A DNA stretch of 45,601 nt. It comes from Myxococcota bacterium. Lineage in GTDB: Bacteria > Myxococcota_A > UBA9160 > JAFDET01. The stretch spans positions 1 through 45,601 of the forward strand of contig JANQFA010000066.1 of the NCBI GenBank assembly GCA_028278065.1, in the 5' to 3' direction. The notes under the pieces were generated by a model. It worked only from the letters and a program-made list of their open reading frames with translations. It was not told the origin of the DNA and searched no databases. Of this stretch, positions 33,201 through 40,513 are shown in pieces (the stretch's first letter is position 1; the number at the start of each line of letters is the position of its first letter). A program made the translations under genes and the position numbers.

Positions 33201-34781
33201 CTAGCGCCCCGGCATGCCGGGCCCGGCCTCGGCGGTGAAGTAGAGGTGCCGCTCCACGAGCTCGGCGCAGAGGAGTGCCGCACAGGCGACCGCCGCGACG
33301 GCCGCGGCCGCCGCGGGAAGCACGGGTGCCGCCGCCGCAGCGGCCAACGCCAGCACCACGCCCGCAGCGGCGAGGCCGACGCGCAGCACGAGCCGCGGAC
33401 GCAGGGGCCCGGCCAGCAGCCGTCCGCTGCGCGCCAAGGCGGGAACGGGCAAACGCGCGACGCGCCGGGCGTCGAGCACCTCGAGGGTCACCTTCAGGGC
33501 CGCAGCCGCTGCGCCGAGCGCGAGGAGCGGCACGGCTCCCGCGCCGCCCGCCACGAGCGCCGCGAGCGCCGCCCCCGCCGTTCCGAGCACGAGCGCCGAG
33601 CCGGCGAAGCGGCCGGCGGAGCGCGCCGGGCTCCAGTACGGCCTCCTCGTGACCACGTAGATCATCACCGAGCAGATCCCGCCGACCACACCGAGCGCCA
33701 GCGCCGCTGCCGACGCCGCGCTCGCGTACTCCGGGACCCAGAGAGCGACGGCCAACGCTGCAGCCAGGCTGCCGGCGTACGGACCGAGCACCAGGATCTC
33801 GCGACTCATCCAGGAGGTGCGCACGCCCAGGAACGCGCGGAACGCGTACAGGGGCCTGCCGAGGTGGGCGGTCGAGGCCGCCAGGCCCAGCCCGGCGGCG
33901 GCCAGCGCCAGGCCGAGCCGAGCCGGCCGCGCCCAGGAGCCCTCGGCGTCGAACGGCGTGACGAGGAGATCGAAGAGCACCAGACCGACGGAGGCCTGCA
34001 CCAGTACGAGCATGGCCGCGAGCGGGTCGTGGGCGGGAGCCGGCCGCAGCTCGTCGTCGGCCCCCGGCCGCAGCGCGAGACCCTCTCGCCGCGTCTCGTA
34101 GAGGGTGCTCGGCCGGGTGATGCGCCCGTCCGGAAGGTCGGCCAGGCCCGGAAGGAGATCGGGGACGTCCCCCGGCCCGGGCCGATCCACCACGGCGATC
34201 GTGATGGCCCCGTTGGGACAGCCCTGCACGCAGGCGGGCGGCTCGCCGGCGGCGAGTCGACCGGTGCACATGTCGCACTTGCGAACGATGCCGCGCGTGG
34301 CGTCATAGGAGGGAACGTCGTAGGGACACGTGAGCGTGCAGTAGCGGCAGCCGATGCACTGGTCGTCGAGGTGCACGACGATGCCCGTGTCCGGGTCCTT
34401 CTCGTACGCTCGCACGGGGCAGCCCGACAGACAGCCCGGATCCTCGCAGTGGTGACACGCGCCGGTCACGGTCTGCTGCACGGGGCCGTCGGGCCCGGAC
34501 CCGACGAGCAGGCCGACCTCCCGCCAGGTCTCGCCCGCGTCCAGCCCGTTCAGGCTGTGACAGGCAGTCACGCAGGCCTTGCATCCGGTGCAGGCGTCCA
34601 GGTCCACGCGGAACGCGTACTGCTGGCCCTCGCCGGGTCGCGTCCCCGGGATGCGCTCCTCGTAGGCTCGTCCTTCGAGGTCCGCGTGCACGCGCGAGAA
34701 GCGGTCCACGGCAGTCAGGGTGCGCTGCTCGGCCAGGAGCTCGTCGAGCAGCCGCGGAACGGCCAGTCCGGGCGCGCTCAC
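33201..34781 (-). CDS. DmsB-DmsC-like fusion: ferredoxin-type electron carrier with membrane anchor
   Basis: 526 residues, GTG 34781 overlapping the NirBD stop (GTGA), with GGGAGG 6 nt upstream. Residues ~55-190 hold four [4Fe-4S] cysteine groups in DmsB order: C-T-G-C-K-A-C-V-T-A-C, C-H-H-C...C-L-S-G-C-P, C-I-G-C-R-Y-C-T-L-T-C-P and C-D-M-C...C-V-Q-G-C-P. Residues ~240-520 are about eight hydrophobic helices ending R-H-L-Y-F...P-G-M-P-G-R, the typical DmsC tail. Paired with nasA, it suggests that nitrate reduction draws electrons from the quinone pool through a membrane anchor, rather than from NADH or soluble ferredoxin. Confidence 0.85.
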   Translation of the reverse strand: MSAPGLAVPRLLDELLAEQRTLTAVDRFSRVHADLEGRAYEERIPGTRPGEGQQYAFRVDLDACTGCKACVTACHSLNGLDAGETWREVGLLVGSGPDGPVQQTVTGACHHCEDPGCLSGCPVRAYEKDPDTGIVVHLDDQCIGCRYCTLTCPYDVPSYDATRGIVRKCDMCTGRLAAGEPPACVQGCPNGAITIAVVDRPGPGDVPDLLPGLADLPDGRITRPSTLYETRREGLALRPGADDELRPAPAHDPLAAMLVLVQASVGLVLFDLLVTPFDAEGSWARPARLGLALAAAGLGLAASTAHLGRPLYAFRAFLGVRTSWMSREILVLGPYAGSLAAALAVALWVPEYASAASAAALALGVVGGICSVMIYVVTRRPYWSPARSAGRFAGSALVLGTAGAALAALVAGGAGAVPLLALGAAAAALKVTLEVLDARRVARLPVPALARSGRLLAGPLRPRLVLRVGLAAAGVVLALAAAAAAPVLPAAAAAVAAVACAALLCAELVERHLYFTAEAGPGMPGR

Positions 34782-37714
34782 CCGCAGCCTCCCGCGCACC
34801 CGCCTCCGCCGGCCTGCGAGAGCTCGGCCGCGAGGGCTTCGGCCGGAGGCAGCTTGACCCACACCTCGTCACCGCGCACCTCCGTCGGGAACGCGCGCAC
34901 CTGATAGGCGGGATCCGAGAGGCCCTTCCCCGTCTCGAGGGAGAAGGTCTTCTTGTGCAGCGGGCAGGCCACCTTCGGCTCGCCGGCCCGGTCGCCCAGG
35001 AGTCCGCGCGCCAGCACGTTGTCCTTGCGATGGGGACAGACGTTCTGGGTCGCGAACCACTCTCCGCGTCGGGTGAAGTTGTAGACGGCGATCTGTACGG
35101 CGCCGTGTCGGACCGCCGCGCCGCCGTTCCGGGGGAAGTCATCCACGCGGCCGACTCGGCGCCAGGCCCAGCGGTCCTCGGGCGGGAAGTCCGCGCGCTG
35201 CGCGATCGGCTCGGCGTCGGGCCAGTCCGCCGGCCGCTTCTGGTCCCGCTCGCGGACGAAGCGCACTCCGTCGTCGGGCGCCGGGCCGTCGGCGAAGTGC
35301 CGGAACGTAGCGCGCAGCTCCGGGGTCTCGACGACCCGCCGCCACTCGCAGCGGTAGCTTCCGACCAGCGCCTCCATGTCGGCCTCCAGCTGGTCGTTGA
35401 TCCCGAGCGCATCGTCGAGGATCACGCTCTTGAGATAGGCGATTCCGCCGTCCAGCTCCTCGATCCAGCGCGCGGTGCGCTGGAGCGGCCTGGCGGTCTG
35501 CATGTAGAACATCAGGAAACGGTCGACGATGCGGATGACCTCCTCGTCGGAGACGTCGGTCGCCACCAGGTCGCCGTGCCGGGGATTGGAGCCGCCGTTG
35601 CCGCCCAGGTAGACGTTCCACCCGTTCTCGGTGGCGATGATCCCGAAGTCCTTGTTCTGGGCCTCTGCGCACTCGCGGATGCAGCCGGACACGGCGCTCT
35701 TCAGCTTGTGGGGCGCACGGATGCCCCGATAGCGCTCCTCCACCCGGATCGCGAAGGCGGTCGAGTCCTGCACGCCGAAGCGGCACCAGGTCGAGCCGAT
35801 GCAGCTCTTGACCGTGCGCATCGCCTTTCCGTAGGCATGTCCGCTCTCGAAGCCCGCGGCGACCAGCTCCTCCCAGATCTCGGGGAGCTGCTCGACCCGG
35901 GCGCCCAGGAGGTCGACCCGCTGGCCGCCGGTGATCTTGCAGTAGAGGTCGTACCTGCGCGCCACGGTGCCGAGGGCGATCAGCTTGTCCGCCGTGATCT
36001 CGCCGCCCGGGACGCGCGGAATCACCGAGTAGGTCCCGCCTCGCTGGATGTTGGCGAGGAAGCGGTCGTTGGTGTCCTGGATGTCCGCGTGGGCGAGGAC
36101 CAGGTCGTTCCAGGTGGATGCCAGGATGGACGCGATCGCCGGCCGGCAGATCTCGCAGCCGTCTCCCCGTCCGTGGGATTCGAGCAGGGCGTCGAAGCTC
36201 TCGATGCGGCCCAGCTTGACGATCCAGAAGAGCTCGTCCCGGGTGTGCGCGAAGTGCTCGCAGAGGTTCCGGTCCACCTCGCGCCCGCTCTTCTCGAGCT
36301 CGGCTTCGAGGATCTGGGCCACTGCGGGCAGGCAGCCTCCGCAGCCGGTGCCGGCGCGGGTGCAGGCCTTGACCCCGCCGACCGAGCTCAGCTCGCGATC
36401 GCGAACTGCCTGCGCGATCTCGCCGCGAGTCACGTCGTTGCACGAGCAGACCTGGGCCTCGTCTCCCAGGTCGATGCCCGCTGCCCCCTCGGAGGGTGCC
36501 GCCAGCAGATCGCCGCTCCGCCCGGCGACCGAGACCCCCTGGCGCAGCGCCCCGTGCAGCGTCGCGTAGGGCGAGGCATCGCCGACCAACACGCCGCCCA
36601 GGACGCGGTCTCCGCTCTCGCCGAGCACCACCTTCTGGTAGACGCCCCGGACCGCGTCTTCGAAGACCACGCTGCGCGTCCCGGCCGGATCGCGCTCGTC
36701 CGCGAACGGGTCCCCGAAGCTCGCCACGTCGATGCCGAGGAGCTTGAGCTTCGTGGAGAGGTCGCCTCCCGGGAAGACGGCATCCGCACCGGCGATGCCG
36801 CGTGCGAGCGTGTCGGCCATGGCGTAGCCCGGCGCGACCAGCCCGAAGCAGGTTCCCTCCCAGGCCGCGCACTCCCCGATGGCGTACACCCCTTCCGCAT
36901 CGGCAGCCATTCGCGAGTCGACGCGAATGCCGCCGCGCTCCGCGATCCCCAGGCCCGCGGCTCGCGCCAGCTCGTCGCGTGGCCGGATCCCGGCGGAGAC
37001 GACCACCAGGTCGACGTCCAGCCGATCGCCGGCCGCCAGGACGAGGGCCGCGACGCGCTTCTCCCCCACGATGGCCTCGGTCCTCGCGCCCGTGTGGACC
37101 TGCACGCCCAGGGCCTCGATGGCCCGGGCCAGATGTGCTCCGCCCCGGGCATCCACCTGACGGGGCATGAGGCGGTCGTCGAACTCGACGACGTGGGTCT
37201 CGACGCCCATGTCGAGCAGCGCCTTGGCGGCCTCGAGGCCGAGCAGACCTCCGCCGATCACCGCGGCGCGGCTCGCGGTCGCACCCCAGGCACGGATCGC
37301 GTCGACGTCCTCGATGGTCCGGTAGACGAAGACGCCCGGAAGATCGCGGCCGGGAATGGGCGGAACGAACGGCGCCGAGCCCGTGGCGAGAACCAGCCGG
37401 TCGTACTCGAGCAGCGCACCCGTGGACGTGCCGACACGACGCGCGCCGCAGTCGACCGAGGTGGCGCGCTCCCCGACGCGGAGATCGATCCCCCAGCAGC
37501 GATAGAGCTCCTCGTCTCCGAGCGAGAGATCCTCGGGGCTCGCACCCGAGAAGAGGTTCGAGAGACGCACCCGATCGTACGCGGGCCGCGGCTCCTCGCA
37601 GAGCACGGTGACCGCGCAGCGGCGCTCCGGGTCGAGCTCCACGAGCCGCTCGCAGAAGCGATGCGCGACCATCCCGTGGCCGACCACCACCACGCGGACT
37701 CGTTCGCTCGCCAT
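34778..37714 (-). CDS. nirBD: Assimilatory nitrite reductase NirB-NirD fusion
   Basis: 978 residues, ATG 37714 with GGGAGG upstream. In order: pyridine nucleotide-disulfide oxidoreductase FAD/NAD domain (R-V-V-V-V-G-H-G-M-V-A-H-R-F and L-V-L-A-T-G-S-A-P-F), a BFD-type [2Fe-2S] segment (C-S-C-N-D-V-T...G-C-G-G-C-L-P), the siroheme/[4Fe-4S] nitrite reductase core (V-K-S-C-I-G-S-T-W-C-R-F-G and S-G-C-I-R-E-C-A), and from ~870 a Rieske-type NirD domain with full ligands C-P-H-R and C-P-L-H. Most organisms encode NirB and NirD separately; here they are one chain. It ends in a glycine-cysteine rich tail (G-G-G-G-C-A-G-G-C-G). The reaction is NAD(P)H-dependent reduction of nitrite to ammonium. Confidence 0.93.
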   Translation of the reverse strand: MASERVRVVVVGHGMVAHRFCERLVELDPERRCAVTVLCEEPRPAYDRVRLSNLFSGASPEDLSLGDEELYRCWGIDLRVGERATSVDCGARRVGTSTGALLEYDRLVLATGSAPFVPPIPGRDLPGVFVYRTIEDVDAIRAWGATASRAAVIGGGLLGLEAAKALLDMGVETHVVEFDDRLMPRQVDARGGAHLARAIEALGVQVHTGARTEAIVGEKRVAALVLAAGDRLDVDLVVVSAGIRPRDELARAAGLGIAERGGIRVDSRMAADAEGVYAIGECAAWEGTCFGLVAPGYAMADTLARGIAGADAVFPGGDLSTKLKLLGIDVASFGDPFADERDPAGTRSVVFEDAVRGVYQKVVLGESGDRVLGGVLVGDASPYATLHGALRQGVSVAGRSGDLLAAPSEGAAGIDLGDEAQVCSCNDVTRGEIAQAVRDRELSSVGGVKACTRAGTGCGGCLPAVAQILEAELEKSGREVDRNLCEHFAHTRDELFWIVKLGRIESFDALLESHGRGDGCEICRPAIASILASTWNDLVLAHADIQDTNDRFLANIQRGGTYSVIPRVPGGEITADKLIALGTVARRYDLYCKITGGQRVDLLGARVEQLPEIWEELVAAGFESGHAYGKAMRTVKSCIGSTWCRFGVQDSTAFAIRVEERYRGIRAPHKLKSAVSGCIRECAEAQNKDFGIIATENGWNVYLGGNGGSNPRHGDLVATDVSDEEVIRIVDRFLMFYMQTARPLQRTARWIEELDGGIAYLKSVILDDALGINDQLEADMEALVGSYRCEWRRVVETPELRATFRHFADGPAPDDGVRFVRERDQKRPADWPDAEPIAQRADFPPEDRWAWRRVGRVDDFPRNGGAAVRHGAVQIAVYNFTRRGEWFATQNVCPHRKDNVLARGLLGDRAGEPKVACPLHKKTFSLETGKGLSDPAYQVRAFPTEVRGDEVWVKLPPAEALAAELSQAGGGGCAGGCG

Positions 37715-37833
37715 CGCTGCCCTCCCGCCACACGGAGCCGTGCGTGCAGAAAACGGAAACGGCGCCTGCGAGGGAGGACTCTCCCTCGAGGCGCCGTTGC
37801 CCGTTCGAACACCGGCTCTCGCCGGGCTCTCAC
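37715..37833 (-). promoter_or_regulatory. nirBD leader with intrinsic terminator
   Basis: From a start predicted near 37833, the leader has a CCGGC-GAGA-GCCGG hairpin (37812-37825), then a terminator (37758-37798): arms AACGGCGCCT and AGGCGCCGTT with an inner CGAGGGAG/CTCCCTCG, followed by a U-rich tract (UCCGUUUUCU). The 15-mer GGCAACGGCGCCTCG is identical in the nrtA leader. I cannot see a clean A1/G4 hexaloop here. The Shine-Dalgarno sequence lies beyond the terminator, so read-through is needed for expression. Confidence 0.6.
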
Positions 37834-37843
37834 AGCACACGTC

Positions 37844-37860
37844 TTCAAGTCGCGTGCCAA
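37844..37860 (-). promoter_or_regulatory. Sigma-54-like promoter of nirBD
   Basis: On the minus strand TTGGCACGCGACTTGAA, 16 of 17 identical to the copy before nrtA. The -24 GG and -12 region fit the sigma-54 form, with TTGAA in place of TTGCA. The nearest candidate activator sites are the CCGCTGGGC repeats at 37926-37950. Confidence 0.55.
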
Positions 37861-37925
37861 TGCTCAGCGGGGGTACGGGGCCGTCAGACGGGGCGCGATG
37901 CGACGCCGAGCGGACGCTTGCCTAC

Positions 37926-37950
37926 CCGCTGGGCAGCTCCCGCCCAGCGG
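37926..37950. repeat. 9-bp inverted repeat CCGCTGGGC-N7-GCCCAGCGG
   Basis: Perfect 9-bp arms at 37926-37934 and 37942-37950. They lie 28-52 nt past the tupC stop and about 66 nt upstream of the nirBD -24 element. The same 9-mer occurs once upstream of nrtA (28892-28900). It could be the end-of-operon hairpin of the tungstate operon (no U-tract) or a regulator site of nirBD. Confidence 0.4.
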
Positions 37951-37977
37951 ATGGGCTCGCCGGCAGGAAGACCTCGA

Positions 37978-39027
37978 TCAGGAGCGGGGCATCAGGTGCA
38001 CGTCCTCGGGCCGGATTCCGAACGAGACGGCGTCGCCGCGCTTCAGGCTCACGCCGAGGCCGCGCCCGCTGACGAAGTGGGTGCGCACCTCGAGACCACC
38101 CCAGTCGAGGAGTGCCGTCACCAGCACACCGTCCGAGAAGATCGCGGTGACGATCGCGCGGCCACTCGTCTCCGGCTCGGCGCCCTTCGCGAGCCTCACG
38201 TTCTCGGGCCGGACGCCCACCCAGACCTCCGCTCCCGACGCGAAGCGCTCGACGGACGCCAGGCGGAGATCGTCGCCGAGCTCGATGCTCGAGCCGGGGA
38301 AGCGCGAGAGACCCGGGTCCAGCACCCGGGCCGGCCACAGGTTGCCCATACCGACCAGTCGGGCGATCTCGGGGCCGGCTGGCCGACGCAGCACCTCGTC
38401 CCGACGGCCCTCCTGGGCGAGCCGGCCGTCGAGCAGGATCGCGATGTGGTCGGCGAGGAGCAGGGCCTGGCGCAGATCGTGGGTCACCATCGCGACGGCC
38501 ACGCCCGTCTGGTCGAGCACGCGACGCAGATCCAGGGAGAGGGTCTCGCGACCCGCCGCATCCAGGTCGTCGAAGGGCTCGTCGAGGAGCAGCACGTCGG
38601 GCTCGGGCGCGAAGGCGCGGGCCAGCGCGAGGCGGCGCAGCTCGCCGCCGGAGAGGGTCGCCGCGTCGCGGCCCGCCAGGTGGTCGATTCCGAACTCCTC
38701 CATGGCGGCCCGCGCCCGTTCGCGCCGCCGCTCGCGTGGAACGCCGCGTGCCCAGAGCGGAAGCTCGACGTTGCGTGCCACGCTCCCCGAGAACGCGATC
38801 GGCCGCTGGAACACCAGCGCGACGTCGCAGCTCTCTGCCCGGGTGGCGGATCCCGAGCGGAGCGGGAGAAGACCCGCCATCGCACGCAGCAGCGTGCTCT
38901 TCCCGGCGCCGTTCGGACCCAGCACCGCGAGCGCCTCCCCCGCCCGCAGCTCCAGCGCGGGAACGCGCAGCTGGAACGCACCCCGGGCGACCTCGAGGTC
39001 GCGCACCGCGAGCGCGGCCTCGCTCAC
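37978..39027 (-). CDS. tupC: Tungstate/molybdate ABC transporter ATP-binding protein
   Basis: 349 residues, GTG 39027 overlapping the permease stop (GTGA). Walker A G-P-N-G-A-G-K-S-T, Q-loop F-Q-R-P-I-A-F, signature L-S-G-G-E-L-R-R-L, Walker [13 protein letters not shown] and V-T-H-D. From about residue 245 a TOBE-type domain (V-W-V-G-V-R-P-E-N-V-R-L, I-R-P-E-D-V-H-L-M-P) follows, as in ModC and some TupC proteins, which may sense oxyanion. It is the last gene of the leftward AOR-Tup operon. Confidence 0.88.
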   Translation of the reverse strand: MSEAALAVRDLEVARGAFQLRVPALELRAGEALAVLGPNGAGKSTLLRAMAGLLPLRSGSATRAESCDVALVFQRPIAFSGSVARNVELPLWARGVPRERRRERARAAMEEFGIDHLAGRDAATLSGGELRRLALARAFAPEPDVLLLDEPFDDLDAAGRETLSLDLRRVLDQTGVAVAMVTHDLRQALLLADHIAILLDGRLAQEGRRDEVLRRPAGPEIARLVGMGNLWPARVLDPGLSRFPGSSIELGDDLRLASVERFASGAEVWVGVRPENVRLAKGAEPETSGRAIVTAIFSDGVLVTALLDWGGLEVRTHFVSGRGLGVSLKRGDAVSFGIRPEDVHLMPRS

Positions 39028-39680
39028 GCCCGCCTTGCCTGCTGGATCGCGGTGAGCGTACCGGCCAGCACGAAGGTGAGCCCCAGCAGCACGGCCGCGA
39101 GGGCGAGCGCGTCTTCGTAGCGACCCATCTGGACGTACATCAGGACGCCGGTGGTGAGCACCCGGGTGTCTCCCTCCAGGTTCCCGCCCACCATCATCAC
39201 GGCGCCCACCTCCGAGAGGATCCCACCCAGCGCCACGATGACCGCCGCCAGCAGGCCGAGCCGGATCTCGCGCACCAGCACCCACGCGGCGCGGCCGCGC
39301 CGCAGGCCGAGGGCGCGCACCTGCAGATGGAAGTCCTCCGGCAGCTGTCCGACCGCAGCCAGGCTGATCCCGACGATGAGCGGGAGCGCGATGACCAGCT
39401 GCGCCAGCACCATCGCCTCGGGTGTGTACATCAGGCGCAGGGAGCCGAGGGGGCCGCTCCGCCAGAGGAGGAGCGCCACCATGAGACCCACCACGACGGG
39501 CGGCAGCCCCATTCCCGAGTTCGCCAGCGCCACCAGCAGGCCCCGGCCCGGGAAGCGATGGCGTCCGAGGACGAAGCCGATCGGGAGGCCGATGGCCAAC
39601 GCCAGACACAGCGCCACGCCAGACACCGCGAGCGTGCGCAGCGCGATCTCCAGCACCGTGCCCCAGGACGCCTCGCTCAT
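39024..39680 (-). CDS. tupB: Tungstate ABC transporter permease
   Basis: 218 residues starting at ATG 39680 inside the tupA stop (ATGA). Five to six membrane segments; the motif G-S-L-R-L-M-Y-T-P-E-A-M-V-L-A-Q near residue 80 and the cytoplasmic loop A-L-G-L-R-R-G-R-A-A-W-V-L-V-R-E-I-R are typical of TupB, with G-A-V-M-M-V-G-G-N-L-E-G-D-T-R-V-L-T-T after the loop. It forms the channel with TupC. Confidence 0.9.
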   Translation of the reverse strand: MSEASWGTVLEIALRTLAVSGVALCLALAIGLPIGFVLGRHRFPGRGLLVALANSGMGLPPVVVGLMVALLLWRSGPLGSLRLMYTPEAMVLAQLVIALPLIVGISLAAVGQLPEDFHLQVRALGLRRGRAAWVLVREIRLGLLAAVIVALGGILSEVGAVMMVGGNLEGDTRVLTTGVLMYVQMGRYEDALALAAVLLGLTFVLAGTLTAIQQARRA

Positions 39681-40513
39681 CCGTCGCGCTCGCCGAGGAG
39701 CAGGGGGATGAACAGCGGCTCGCCGTCGACGTCGCGACCGAAGGCGCCGATGCGCCGCTGGGTCTCGGCCGAAGTCAGATAGGCGGCCAGCCGCCTCGCT
39801 CCCGCCACGTTGAGGTCCCGCCCGTCCGACGCGGGGCGGCTGACGGAGTAGATGTTGGCCAGCTCCGGATCATCCGGATCCGACAGCCGCACGAGATCGA
39901 TTCGCTCCCGGAAACGGCGGAAGGTGCCGACGTCCGAGAGCACGTAGGCCCGCAGCTCGCCCGCGACCTGGAGGGTCTGGCCCATCCCGGCGTTGGTGCG
40001 CTGGACGGCGCCCCAGCTCGCCGCAGGATCCAGGCCGGCCGCGGCGAGCACCGCCTGCTCGCGCCGGTGGGTGCCCGAGTCGTCGGCCCGGCTCACGAAG
40101 ACGGCGTTGGCCTGCGCGATCCGCCTCAACGCGTCGGCCGCGTCCGCGGCCCCTCGCACGCCCGCCGGATCGTGGGACGGTCCGGCGATCACGAAGTAGT
40201 TGCGCATGAACGGCACGCGGTCCACCAGCTCGCCCGCCTCCACCAGCGCCTGCTCGCCCTCCGGCGCGTGCGTGAGCAGCACGTCGGCGTTGCCCTCCGC
40301 CCCCATCCGCAGCGCGGCCCCGCTCCCCACGGCGACGAGGCGCACCTCGATTCCCGTCTGCTCCTGGAAGGCCGGAAGGAGCTCGTCGAGGAGCCCCGAG
40401 TCTCGGGTGCTCGTCGTGCTGACCAGGTCCAGCACCCGGTCGCGGGCCGGCGGACCGCAGGCGACCGCGAGGCCGAGCAGGCCGAGTGCGACACCTGCCG
40501 CCACGAGTCTCAT
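39677..40513 (-). CDS. tupA: Tungstate-binding lipoprotein
   Basis: 278 residues. Lipoprotein signal (L-L-G-L-A-V-A-C), then V-S-T-T-S-T-R-D-S-G-L-L-D, the oxyanion-binding T-T-S-T loop of TupA, V-A-V-G-S-G-A-A-L, D-V-L-L-T-H-A-P and F-V-S-R-A-D-D-S-G-T-H. These distinguish TupA/WtpA from the molybdate-binding ModA. Tungstate preference is a family inference; molybdate is possible. The neighbouring AOR gene, an enzyme family that uses tungsten, supports it. Confidence 0.9.
   Translation of the reverse strand: MRLVAAGVALGLLGLAVACGPPARDRVLDLVSTTSTRDSGLLDELLPAFQEQTGIEVRLVAVGSGAALRMGAEGNADVLLTHAPEGEQALVEAGELVDRVPFMRNYFVIAGPSHDPAGVRGAADAADALRRIAQANAVFVSRADDSGTHRREQAVLAAAGLDPAASWGAVQRTNAGMGQTLQVAGELRAYVLSDVGTFRRFRERIDLVRLSDPDDPELANIYSVSRPASDGRDLNVAGARRLAAYLTSAETQRRIGAFGRDVDGEPLFIPLLLGERDG

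Noticed and set aside
28987-34278. A single uninterrupted 1763-codon frame on the minus strand
   Set aside because: Only its final 441 codons (from 30312) look like a protein (NasS). The rest lies over nasT, nasA and the FeS/DmsC gene in another frame and has the Arg/Gly/Pro-rich look of a GC-rich shadow frame.
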